Source: Propionicimonas sp020161015 (GTDB lineage Bacteria; Actinomycetota; Actinomycetes; Propionibacteriales; Propionibacteriaceae). From it: 64,000 nt of DNA. Below the pieces are notes generated by a model, which was not told the origin of the DNA, did not search any database, and saw nothing but the letters and a program-made list of their open reading frames with translations. The translations under genes and the position numbers were made by a program. Numbering within the stretch: the stretch's first letter is position 1; each line of letters starts with the position of its first letter. Positions 1 through 8,117 of the stretch are shown one piece after another. Location: positions 273,264 to 337,263 of the forward strand of contig NZ_CAXWGX010000027.1 of NCBI RefSeq assembly GCF_964266745.1. The letters are read 5' to 3'.

Positions 1-193
1 GGGACGCCTTCGCGCGCACCTGGGGCGTGACCGTCAGGTAGTCACCGGTGAGGAGGCCCTGGTAGCCGTTCCGGTAGGCGATGATCTCGACCTCGGGAGC
101 GAGAGCGGTGTACCGCTCGATCAGCCCGCCGATGGCGGACGACAGGCAGGGTGCGAAACCGCCGGCGGTGAGCAGGGCGACTTTCTGGACCAT
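1..193 (-). CDS. Pyrophosphate-dependent 6-phosphofructokinase, N-terminal part (runs off the window)
   Basis: Only the first 64 codons are present. The visible protein begins MVQKVALLTAGGFAPCLSSA and continues with an IERYTALAPEVEIIAYRNGY-type segment and a GLLTGD motif. The LLTAGGFAPCLSSAI stretch is the PPi-PFK version of the phosphofructokinase glycine loop, as I recall it from propionibacterial enzymes. The family transfers phosphate from PPi to fructose 6-phosphate in glycolysis and saves ATP. The start is the ATG at 191-193. No clear Shine-Dalgarno is seen. It is divergent from the TadE-like gene. The call rests on the N-terminus alone, so an ATP-dependent paralogue is not fully excluded. 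Confidence 0.8.
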   Translation of the reverse strand, partial: MVQKVALLTAGGFAPCLSSAIGGLIERYTALAPEVEIIAYRNGYQGLLTGDYLTVTPQVRAKAS

Positions 194-330
194 CGTTATG
201 GGTTCCAATCGTGTGCGCGTGGTGGTGAACGGGCCTAGCGTATCCAGACATCGCCCCGGTTCGGCTGTGCACAACCGCCGTGGAACGCCTGCGGTGGGAG
301 CACAATGGGTCCCTCGGATCGGGGGTGGTC

Positions 331-723
331 ATGCGGGAAGAGCGGGGCCTGTCGATGTCGGCGTTCGTCGCCGTCGTCGTGCTCGCGCTGCTGGTCGTCG
401 CCGGCCTCGTGGTGGACGGGGGCGCCCAGGCGGTGGCCGCCCGCCGGGCCGAGCTGGTCGCCTCCGCCGCCGCGCGGGCCGCAGCGGACGAGACCGCGGC
501 CGCACGACTCGCCGGGCGTGAGCCCGACGCAGGAGTCGCGATCGCGACCGCACAGCGGGTGCTCGCCGGCAGTGGTGACGTGACCGGCGAGGTCCGGCTC
601 GTGGCGGGACGGGTCCGGGTGTCGACCACCACCACGGTCGAGCCGGTGTTCCTCAGCCTGATCGGCATCCAGCGCCTCGTCGGACGGGGCGCGGCCGAGG
701 CCGACCTGGTGTCGAACCGCTAG
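331..723 (+). CDS. TadE/TadG-like pilus assembly or pseudopilin protein
   Basis: A 130-residue protein starting MREERGLSMSAFVAVVVLAL. One hydrophobic helix covers about residues 9-28 and carries the (D/E)RG-x-(S/A) N-terminus typical of TadE-like and Flp-associated proteins. It is followed by an Ala/Arg-rich extracytoplasmic stretch (AAQAVAARRAELVASAAARA type) and a small Val/Thr-rich C-terminus. Such proteins are minor components of tight-adherence (Flp) pili. An earlier in-frame start at 280 exists, but the ATG at 331 places the motif at the N-terminus as the family requires. No other tad gene adjoins it; a Flp-type pilin lies about 16 kb away at 16754-16915. The assignment is by architecture only. 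Confidence 0.6.
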   Translation: MREERGLSMSAFVAVVVLALLVVAGLVVDGGAQAVAARRAELVASAAARAAADETAAARLAGREPDAGVAIATAQRVLAGSGDVTGEVRLVAGRVRVSTTTTVEPVFLSLIGIQRLVGRGAAEADLVSNR

Positions 724-758
724 GGGAATGGCTGGGGACGCCGCGCGTTGTACTGCAC

Positions 759-1778
759 GTGAAGCGGATCGGATTCCTCTCCTTCGGTCACTGGTCCGGT
801 GGCCACGGCTCCCACACGCGCTCGGCCGCGGACGCGCTGCTCCAGTCGATCGACCTGGCGGTCGCGGCGGAGGACCTCGGCGCGGACGGCGCCTACGTGC
901 GCGTCCACCACTTCGCGCGGCAGCTCGCCTCGCCCTTCCCGCTGCTCGCGGCGATGGGGGCGCGCACGAGTCGCATCGAGCTGGGCACCGCCGTGATCGA
1001 CATGCGCTACGAGAACCCGCTCTACATGGCCGAGGACGCCGGCGCGGCCGACCTCATCTCCGGCGGGCGGCTCCAGCTGGGGATCAGCCGGGGATCGCCC
1101 GAGCAGGTCGTGGACGGCTACCGCTACTTCGGCTACGCCCCGCCGGAGGGCCAGACGGACGCGGACATGGCGCGCATGCACGCCGACGTGTTCCTGACCG
1201 TGCTGGAGGGCAAGGGCTTCGCCGAGCCGAACCCGCGTCCGATGTTTCCCAACCCGCCGGGACTGCTGCGCCTGGAACCGCACGCCCCGGGCCTGCGCGA
1301 CCGCATCTGGTGGGGGGCGTCGTCCAACGCGACGGCGGTCTGGGCGGCCGAGCAGGGCATGCACCTGATGAGCTCGACCCTGAAGACCCACGAGTCGTCC
1401 GAACCGTTCCACGTCCAGCAGGCGGAGCAGGTGCGGCTGTTCCGTGAGGCCTGGGCGGCAGCCGGCCACGACCGCGAGCCGCGGGTGTCGGTGAGCCGCA
1501 GCATCTTCCCGCTGGTGGACGACCGCGACCGCGCCTACTTCGGCGGGGACGACTCCGCCGACCAGGTGGGCTGGATCGACGCGTCCACGCGCGCGATCTT
1601 CGGACGCAGCTTCGCCGCGGAGCCCGACGTCCTGGTCGAGCAGCTGCGCGAGGACGAGGCGATCGCCGCGGCGGACACGCTGTTGCTGACCGTGCCCAAC
1701 CAGCTGGGGGTCGACTACAACGCCCACGTGATCGAGTCGGTCCTCAGCCACGTGGCTCCGGCGCTCGGCTGGCGCTGA
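759..1778 (+). CDS. LLM-class flavin-dependent oxidoreductase (luciferase-like monooxygenase family)
   Basis: A 339-residue TIM-barrel protein beginning MKRIGFLSFGHW from a GTG. Family signatures are the AEDLGADGAYVRVHHF segment (beta-2 region), ELGTAVIDMRYENP and ISGGRLQLGISRGSP, where bacterial luciferase-like enzymes bind FMN. The length fits the family (320-360). Members oxidise or cleave varied substrates with FMNH2 or F420; the substrate cannot be read from sequence. It stands alone, 35 nt after the TadE-like gene and convergent with the aminotransferase. There is no Shine-Dalgarno; a TGTACT hexamer sits 4 nt before the GTG, so the exact start is uncertain. Confidence 0.8.
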   Translation: MKRIGFLSFGHWSGGHGSHTRSAADALLQSIDLAVAAEDLGADGAYVRVHHFARQLASPFPLLAAMGARTSRIELGTAVIDMRYENPLYMAEDAGAADLISGGRLQLGISRGSPEQVVDGYRYFGYAPPEGQTDADMARMHADVFLTVLEGKGFAEPNPRPMFPNPPGLLRLEPHAPGLRDRIWWGASSNATAVWAAEQGMHLMSSTLKTHESSEPFHVQQAEQVRLFREAWAAAGHDREPRVSVSRSIFPLVDDRDRAYFGGDDSADQVGWIDASTRAIFGRSFAAEPDVLVEQLREDEAIAAADTLLLTVPNQLGVDYNAHVIESVLSHVAPALGWR

Positions 1779-1797
1779 CGCACCGGGCCCCGGTCCG

Positions 1798-2967
1798 CTA
1801 GACGCACTCCTCGTGGTGGTCGGGGCAGGCCCAGCCCTCGGTGAGGCTGCCGGCCATCCGGCGGACCCCTTCGACGACGAGTTCCGGCGCGCAGGCGAGG
1901 TTCACCCGGACCCACTGCCGGTGGCCCGAGGCGAAGTTCACACCCGGAGAGAACGCCACCCTGCCCGACTCGAGGAAGTGGCGGGCCGGAGCCGCCAGGC
2001 CGAGGTCGGTGCAGTCCAGCCACGCGAGATAGGTGCCCGGCTGGGGCTCGTACCTCACCGCCGGCACCCGGGTGGCCAGTTCTGCGGCGAGCAACCGCTT
2101 GTTGGCGGCCACCTCGACCATGAGTTCATCCACCCAGTCCTGGGCGGAGACGAGCGCGGCGGTGTGCGCCAGGTTGGCCAGGTGGCCGGTGGACTGCTGG
2201 GCGAGCGGGGGCAGCTTCTGGAGCAGGGGAGTGGCCTCGGCGCCGGCGATGATCAGCCCGGCCTTGAACGCGGCGAGGTTCCACGTCTTGCCCGCGCTGG
2301 TGACCGACACCGCGCGCTCGCCCCCGGGGACGGTGAGCAGCGGCACGAACGTGGTGCCGGGGTCGACCAGCGGGGCGTGGATCTCGTCGACGACGACCTG
2401 GACGTCGTACCGCGCGGCGAGCTCCATGACGGCAGCCAGCTCCGCCGCGGTGTGGACGACGCCCGTCGGGTTGTGCGGCGAGCACAGCAGGTAGGCGCGG
2501 GGACGGTCGGGCCCGGCGAAGGCGGCTTCGAGCGTGGTCAGGTCGAGGCGTCCGGACGCCGACAGCGGCGCCTCGGTGATCCTGCGGCGATAGCCGGAGA
2601 CCACCTGACGGAACGGCGGGTAGACCGGCGGGTTGATCACGACGGCGTCCCCGGGGTCCGTCGACGCCTCCAGCACGGCGAGGATCGAGTTCATGACGTC
2701 ACCCGCCCGACGGGCCTGCGCAGCGGTGTCGAGCTCCCACGCCCACCGGGTGGCGGCCATGGCCGCGAAGGCCTCCGCGTACGCCGTGCCGTGGGGATAC
2801 CCGGTGTCCCCGCGGGTGAGGGCCTCGCCGACCGCTGCGGCGACCGCCGGGTGGAGGGCGACGTCCATCTCGGCGACCCACATGGGCAGGACGTCGGGTG
2901 CGTAGGTGCGCCACTTCAGGCTCGTGCGGGATCGCAGGTGGTCCAGGGGCAGGGACAGCAGCGACAT
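1798..2967 (-). CDS. MalY/PatB-family PLP-dependent aminotransferase (C-S lyase)
   Basis: A 389-residue fold-type I PLP enzyme. Visible motifs are MWVAEMDV near the N-terminus, VINPPVYPPF, SPHNPTG (substrate and cofactor site), VVVDEIHAPL (the Asp that contacts the pyridine N) and SAGKTWNLAAFK, which holds the Schiff-base lysine. These are the signatures of MalY/PatB cystathionine beta-lyase-like proteins, which cleave cystathionine or related C-S bonds to give homocysteine, pyruvate and ammonia. Some members also regulate. The start ATG at 2967 is preceded by TAGATT with a 7-nt gap, which favours a leaderless message. It is convergent with the oxidoreductase and divergent from yciO. Confidence 0.87.
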   Translation of the reverse strand: MSLLSLPLDHLRSRTSLKWRTYAPDVLPMWVAEMDVALHPAVAAAVGEALTRGDTGYPHGTAYAEAFAAMAATRWAWELDTAAQARRAGDVMNSILAVLEASTDPGDAVVINPPVYPPFRQVVSGYRRRITEAPLSASGRLDLTTLEAAFAGPDRPRAYLLCSPHNPTGVVHTAAELAAVMELAARYDVQVVVDEIHAPLVDPGTTFVPLLTVPGGERAVSVTSAGKTWNLAAFKAGLIIAGAEATPLLQKLPPLAQQSTGHLANLAHTAALVSAQDWVDELMVEVAANKRLLAAELATRVPAVRYEPQPGTYLAWLDCTDLGLAAPARHFLESGRVAFSPGVNFASGHRQWVRVNLACAPELVVEGVRRMAGSLTEGWACPDHHEECV

Positions 2968-2974
2968 GCCCGGC

Positions 2975-2980
2975 AATCTA
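2975..2980 (-). promoter_or_regulatory. Putative -10 element (TAGATT) of the MalY-type gene, leaderless
   Basis: On the minus strand the hexamer TAGATT ends 7 nt before the ATG at 2967, and no Shine-Dalgarno is present. This spacing would place the transcription start at or next to the start codon, as in actinobacterial leaderless genes. No convincing -35 is seen. Confidence 0.5.
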
Positions 2981-3083
2981 GCCCTTCGCCGGCACCGGGA
3001 GGCGTCGGGTCCGCCGGAAGCGAGACCGGGCGCGGACCGGCGGGCCGACCCGCCGACCGCCCACGCCGGGCACCGTCCGCGAC

Positions 3084-3089
3084 TAGGCT
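3084..3089 (+). promoter_or_regulatory. Putative -10 element (TAGGCT) of yciO, leaderless
   Basis: TAGGCT lies 7 nt before the ATG at 3097 and fits the TAnnnT actinobacterial -10. There is no Shine-Dalgarno in the gap, so the message probably begins at the start codon. Confidence 0.55.
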
Positions 3090-3096
3090 CGACGCC

Positions 3097-3720
3097 ATGG
3101 CTCGCTACTTCGACGTGCATCCCGACAACCCCCAGCCGAGGGCCCTGGCACAGGTCGCGGAGATCCTGCGCGGCGGCGGGCTCGTGGCCTATCCGACCGA
3201 CTCCGGCTACGCCCTGGGCTGCGGCCTGGGCAACCGGGAAGGCCTCGAGCGGATCCGCAGCCTCCGGCGCCTGGACGACAAGCACCACTTCACGCTGGTC
3301 TGCAGCGAGTTCGCCCAGCTCGGCCAGTACGTGCAGATGAACAACGACGTCTTCCGCGCGGTGAAGGCCGCCACGCCGGGCGCGTACACCTTCATCCTGA
3401 CGGCCACGCGTGAGGCGCCGAAGGTGATGCTGCACCCGAAGAAGCGGACGGTCGGCGTCCGGGTGCCCAGGCACACGACCGCCCTGGCGCTGCTCCACAC
3501 GCTGGGCGAGCCGCTGATGTCCTCCACGCTGATCCTGCCGGGGGAGACCGAGCCGATGACCGACGGCTGGCAGGTGAACGACGAGCTGGGCGCCCAGCTG
3601 GACGCCGTCCTCGACTCGGGCGACTGCGGGCTGGAGCCGACCACCATCGTCGACCTCTCCGGCGACGAGGTGGAGATCACCCGGTACGGCTCCGGCGACC
3701 CCGAGCCGTTCGAGGCCTGA
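3097..3720 (+). CDS. yciO: YciO, Sua5/YciO/YrdC-family protein
   Basis: A 207-residue protein matching E. coli YciO closely from memory: it begins with a FDVHPDNPQPR-type segment and continues with GGGLVAYPTDSGYALGC, LDDKHHFTLVC, ATPGAYTFILTAT, KRTVGVRVP and EPTTIVDL. The family binds nucleotide and RNA; the TsaC/Sua5 branch makes threonylcarbamoyl-adenylate for tRNA t6A37, while YciO itself is a paralogue with weak or no such activity. It lacks the extra Sua5 C-terminal domain, and its length is that of YciO. The ATG is chosen because the reading frame upstream has no family sequence and a leaderless -10 precedes it. Confidence 0.88.
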   Translation: MARYFDVHPDNPQPRALAQVAEILRGGGLVAYPTDSGYALGCGLGNREGLERIRSLRRLDDKHHFTLVCSEFAQLGQYVQMNNDVFRAVKAATPGAYTFILTATREAPKVMLHPKKRTVGVRVPRHTTALALLHTLGEPLMSSTLILPGETEPMTDGWQVNDELGAQLDAVLDSGDCGLEPTTIVDLSGDEVEITRYGSGDPEPFEA

Positions 3721-3746
3721 GGGGACGCCAGGCTGGTCGCTCCCCG

Positions 3747-6700
3747 TCAGCTCTCCACGAGCGCTGCGGCGCCGGCCGAGGCGGAGTCCCGGGTGGCCAC
3801 GGCGCCCGCCCGGTGCGCGCCCGCCACCACCAGCTTGATCCGGTTGAGCTGGTTCACCTCGCTGGCGCCGGGGTCGTAGTCGATCGACGTGATGTTCGCG
3901 TGCGGGTAGAGCCTGCGCAGCTCGCGGAACATGCCCTTGCCGACCACGTGGTTGGGCAGGCAGGCGAACGGCTGGGCGCAGATGATGTTCGGGGTGCCGG
4001 ACTCGATCAGTTCCATCATCTCCGCGGTGAGCAGCCAGCCCTCGCCGGCGGTGGTGCCCAGGGAGACGACGTTGCGGGCCCGCTGTGCCATGGTCGCAAG
4101 GTCGGCCTGCACGGTGAACTTGCCGCCACATCGCGCGAGCGCGCGGTTGGCCGGGGCCTGGTACTGCTCGACGAGCCACAGCCCGACCTTCTTGGCGTGC
4201 CGGGACTTCTCCCCGATCCCGAGGTGGTGCCACTTCCAGTCGCCGGTGTAGAGCATCTGGCCGAAGAACTCCAGGAGTCCGGGCAGCACGGCCTCGCACC
4301 CCTCGTCCTCGATCACCTGGACGGCGTGGTTGTTGGCGTCGGGGTGGAACTTCACCAGGATCTCGCCCACCAGGCCCACCCGCGGGCGCCGGGGCACGTC
4401 CCGCAGCGGGAGCGCGTCGAAGGCGGCCACCAGGTGGTCGATGATCCAGCCGTACCCGACGCGGCGTCCGAGAGTGGGGGAGTAGCCGTTGTGGGTGAAG
4501 AAGTCCTGGCAGATCGCGTCCCAGCGGCGGTAGAGCGCCTGTGCCGCTCCCGGTTCCCGCTCGTAGGGACGCACGCGCAGCAGGACGGTCTGCAGGAGGT
4601 CGCCGAGCACGAGGGCCTGGATGCCCCGGTGCACGAGCGCGGGGCCGAGCGTGAACCCGGGGTTCTCCTCGAACCCCTGGGCGCTGACCGCAACCACCGG
4701 AACCTGCGGGAAGCCGGCATCGGCCAGGCCCTTGCGCAGCAGTCCGGCGTAGTTCGTGGCGCGGCACATCCCCCCGGTCTGGGTGATCGCGACGCTGGAG
4801 TTGGCCGGATCCGCGCCACCGGTGAGGAACGCGTTGACCAGTTGTCCGACCACCATGATCGCGGGGTAGCACGCGTCGTTGTTCACGTACTTGAGCCCCA
4901 CCTCGACGTCCTCGGGGGTCGTGCGGTCCAGCAGCTGCACGCGGTAGCCGAACCGCCGCAGGACCGCGACGGCGAAACGGAAGTGGATGGGTGCCATCTG
5001 GGGGACGTAGACCGTGTGCGTGCGGCGGGCCTCCGCGGTGAAGACCGCGCGGGTCGCCGCCGTGGCGGCGGTGTCGATGTCGGCGCTGGCCAGTTCGCCA
5101 CCGGCGCGGCGCTGGGCGGTGGCCGCCTTGAGCGAGCGCAGCCGGATCCGGGCGGCGCCGAGGTTGGAGACCTCGTCGATCTTGAGGACGGTGTGGACGT
5201 CGCCGGCGGCCTCGAGGATCTCCTGCACCTGGTCGGTGGTGATCGCGTCGACCCCGCACCCGAACGAGTTCAGCTGGACCAGCTGGAGCCGCGGCTCGGG
5301 GGCCGTCGCCGCCGCCGCCTCGTAGAGGCGGGTGTGGTAGGCCCACTGGTCCCGCACCCGCAGGGGACGGGTGACCCGTGGCGCGTCGATCACGCTGTTC
5401 TCGGTGAGCACCGCCATCCCCAGGCCCGTGATGAGCTCCGGGATGCCATGGTTGATCTCCGGGTCGAGGTGGTAGGGGCGCCCGGCCAGCACGATGCCGC
5501 GCCCGCCGTGCTCGGCGAGCCAGTCCAGCGCCCGGCGTCCCTCCGCACGGATGTCGGCCTTCACCCGCGCGTCCTCGGCGTAGCCCGCCTCCACAGCGTC
5601 CCTGGCCTCGGCGAGGCTCACGTCGAAGTCCTCGAAGACCTCGACCAGCCGCTGGGCGAGGTGGGCGGGCTCGTTCAGGTTGAGGAACGGGTCGAGGTAG
5701 CGGATCCCGGGTTCCCGGAGCCGCGGGACGTTCTTCTCCAGCACCTGGGGGTAGAAGGCGACGATCGGGCAGTTGAAGTGGTTGTCGGCGTCCGCGAACT
5801 GCCGCTGCTCGAACGGGACGCACGGGTAGAAGATCGTCCGCACGCCGCGGTCGAGCAGGTTCTCCAGGTGCCCGTGGGCGAGTTTGGCGGGGTAGCACAC
5901 GTTCTCCGACGGGATGGACTCCGCCCCGGCGGCGAGGGTCTCGTGGCCCGACCGGCCGGAGAGGACGACCCGGAAGCCCAGCCGCGACAGCACGGTGAAC
6001 CAGAACGGGTAGTTCTCGTACATGTTGAGCACCCGGGGGATGCCGATGTCGCCCCTCGTGGCCGCGGCGCCGGTGAGGCGGCGGTAGCCGAACACGCGCT
6101 GGTAGGTGTAGGCGTAGAGGTTCGGCAGTTCCGACGTCCGCGCGACCTTCGCCGTGCCGGCGGCGCCCCGCTCGCAGCGGTTGCCGGACACGTGCCGCGT
6201 CCCGTCGGAGAAGGTGGAGACGGTGAGCTGGCAGTGGTTCTGGCACAGGCGGCAGGTGTCCAGGGCGGTCTCGATCCCGAACGCGTCGAGCTCGTCGGTG
6301 CCGAGCAGCTCCGAGCGCGTGCCCGGTGCGAAGGCCGCCTTCGCGGCCAGCGCGGCGCCGAGCGCCCCCATCAGGCCGGCGATGTCGGGACGCACGACCG
6401 TCGTCCCGGTCAGCAGCTCGAAGGCGCGCAGCACCGCGTCGTTGAGGAAGGTCCCGCCCTGCACGACCACGCGTTCGCCGAGCTGGGACGCGTCCTTGAG
6501 CCGGATCACCTTGTAGAGGGCGTTGCGTACTACGGAGTATGACAGGCCGGCGGAGATGTCCCCGACGTCCGCTCCCTCCTTCTGCGCCTGCTTCACCGAC
6601 GAGTTCATGAAGACCGTGCACCTGCTGCCCAGGTCCACCGGCTGGGTCGAGGCCATGGCCGAGCGGGCGAAGGCTGCGACGTCGGTGCCCATGGTCTCGG

Positions 6701-8057
6701 CGAAGGTCTGGAGGAACGAGCCGCAGCCGGACGAGCAGGCCTCGTTCACCGCGATCGAGTCGACGGCGCCGTTGCGGACCCTCAGGTACTTCATGTCCTG
6801 CCCGCCGATGTCGATGACCGAGGTGACCCCGGGGCAGACGTGCTCGGCCGCCCGGTAGTGCGCCATCGTCTCGACCTCGCCGTCGTCGACGCGCAACGCC
6901 GCCCGGATCAGGTCCTCGCCGTAGCCGGTGACGCACGCGCGTCCCAGCCAGGCGGAGGCGGGCAGTCCCGCGCGCACCTCGCGCAGGATCCCCACGGCGG
7001 CGGACACGGGGTCGCCGCGGTTGGACGCGTAGTGGGAGTAGCGCAGGACGTCGTCGGCGTCGAGGAGGACGGCCTTGATCGTGGTGGACCCGGCGTCGAT
7101 CCCGAGGAAGCACGCTCCGGTGGCGTCGGCCAGCTCGCCGCGGGGGACGGCGGTCGTGGCGTGCCGGGCGTCGAACTCCCGCCGTTCGTCCTCGTCCGCG
7201 AACAGCGGACGGAGGTGGCTGCGGGTGAGGGTGAGGCCGGTCCTGCGATCGAGCCCTGCCAGCAGGGCCGCCGCCGGGCGGGGCGTCCCGTCGGCGAGCA
7301 TCGCGGCACCGATCGCGACGAACAGCTGGGCGTCCGGGGGCGTGGTAAAGCTCGACACCTGACCGGCCAGTGCCCGGCGGTAGGCCTCCCGCAGCTGGGG
7401 CAGGAAGTGCAGCGGGCCGCCGAGGAACACGAGGTTCCCGCGGATCGGGTTGCCGGCGGCGAGCCCCGAGATGGTCTGCAGTGCGACGGCCTGGAACACC
7501 GAGGCGGCGAGGTCGGCGTGCGCGGCGCCCTGGTTGAGCAGCGGCTGGAGGTCGGACTTGGCGAACACGCCGCAGCGCGAGGCGATCGGGTAGAGGTTCT
7601 CGTAGCGGGAGGCGAGGTCGTCCAGGCCGGCGGCGTCGGTGTGCAGCAGCGTGGCCATCTGGTCGACGAAGGCGCCGGTGCCGCCCGCGCACGTGCCGTT
7701 CATGCGCTGCTCGGGCACCGGGGTCAGGTAGGTGATCTTCGCGTCCTCCCCGCCGAGCTCGATCACCACGTCCGTGCCCGGGACCAGTGCCCGGACCGCC
7801 TCCGTGCTCGCGATCACCTCCTGGACGAACGGCAGGCCGGCGAGCTGGGCCACCTGGACCCCGCCCGAGCCGGTGACCGCTGCGGCCAGCGGGTCCTCGC
7901 CGAACCGCCCCGCGACCGCGGCCAGCAGGCTGCGCAGCTCGCCGCGCACGTCGGCGTTGTGCCGCCGGTAGTCGCGGAAGACGACCTGGCGCCCGCGGAG
8001 CACGACCGCCTTGACGGTGGTCGAGCCGATGTCGAGGCCCAGGCGCAGGGAGGGCAT
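3747..8057 (-). CDS. Giant acyl-CoA dehydratase activase: two HgdC-like ATPase domains plus HgdB-like/DUF2229 region
   Basis: A protein of about 1436 residues. Two BadF/BadG/HgdC ATPase domains lie in tandem: the first with LGLDIGSTTVKAVVL, IELGGEDAKITYL and NGTCAGGTGAFVDQMA (about residues 1-260), the second with FLGIDAGSTTIKAVLLD, DIGGQDMKYLRV and NEACSSGCGSFLQTFAE (about 310-580). The Cys in each CAGG/CSSG loop matches the residue that binds the shared [4Fe-4S] cluster of HgdC dimers. A Cys-rich segment (CRLCQNHCQLT, GNRCERG) and a long DUF2229/dehydratase-subunit-like region follow. The family uses ATP to fire a low-potential electron into 2-hydroxyacyl-CoA dehydratases. No separate dehydratase subunits are nearby. 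The start at 8057 is preferred (CACGAT 6 nt upstream); 8075 is the alternative. Confidence 0.85.
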   Translation of the reverse strand: MPSLRLGLDIGSTTVKAVVLRGRQVVFRDYRRHNADVRGELRSLLAAVAGRFGEDPLAAAVTGSGGVQVAQLAGLPFVQEVIASTEAVRALVPGTDVVIELGGEDAKITYLTPVPEQRMNGTCAGGTGAFVDQMATLLHTDAAGLDDLASRYENLYPIASRCGVFAKSDLQPLLNQGAAHADLAASVFQAVALQTISGLAAGNPIRGNLVFLGGPLHFLPQLREAYRRALAGQVSSFTTPPDAQLFVAIGAAMLADGTPRPAAALLAGLDRRTGLTLTRSHLRPLFADEDERREFDARHATTAVPRGELADATGACFLGIDAGSTTIKAVLLDADDVLRYSHYASNRGDPVSAAVGILREVRAGLPASAWLGRACVTGYGEDLIRAALRVDDGEVETMAHYRAAEHVCPGVTSVIDIGGQDMKYLRVRNGAVDSIAVNEACSSGCGSFLQTFAETMGTDVAAFARSAMASTQPVDLGSRCTVFMNSSVKQAQKEGADVGDISAGLSYSVVRNALYKVIRLKDASQLGERVVVQGGTFLNDAVLRAFELLTGTTVVRPDIAGLMGALGAALAAKAAFAPGTRSELLGTDELDAFGIETALDTCRLCQNHCQLTVSTFSDGTRHVSGNRCERGAAGTAKVARTSELPNLYAYTYQRVFGYRRLTGAAATRGDIGIPRVLNMYENYPFWFTVLSRLGFRVVLSGRSGHETLAAGAESIPSENVCYPAKLAHGHLENLLDRGVRTIFYPCVPFEQRQFADADNHFNCPIVAFYPQVLEKNVPRLREPGIRYLDPFLNLNEPAHLAQRLVEVFEDFDVSLAEARDAVEAGYAEDARVKADIRAEGRRALDWLAEHGGRGIVLAGRPYHLDPEINHGIPELITGLGMAVLTENSVIDAPRVTRPLRVRDQWAYHTRLYEAAAATAPEPRLQLVQLNSFGCGVDAITTDQVQEILEAAGDVHTVLKIDEVSNLGAARIRLRSLKAATAQRRAGGELASADIDTAATAATRAVFTAEARRTHTVYVPQMAPIHFRFAVAVLRRFGYRVQLLDRTTPEDVEVGLKYVNNDACYPAIMVVGQLVNAFLTGGADPANSSVAITQTGGMCRATNYAGLLRKGLADAGFPQVPVVAVSAQGFEENPGFTLGPALVHRGIQALVLGDLLQTVLLRVRPYEREPGAAQALYRRWDAICQDFFTHNGYSPTLGRRVGYGWIIDHLVAAFDALPLRDVPRRPRVGLVGEILVKFHPDANNHAVQVIEDEGCEAVLPGLLEFFGQMLYTGDWKWHHLGIGEKSRHAKKVGLWLVEQYQAPANRALARCGGKFTVQADLATMAQRARNVVSLGTTAGEGWLLTAEMMELIESGTPNIICAQPFACLPNHVVGKGMFRELRRLYPHANITSIDYDPGASEVNQLNRIKLVVAGAHRAGAVATRDSASAGAAALVES

Positions 8058-8117
8058 GAGGCCATCGTGCCCCATCGAAGGGGACCGCGAGGGCCGGGTT
8101 CGCGGATCGACTGGCCC

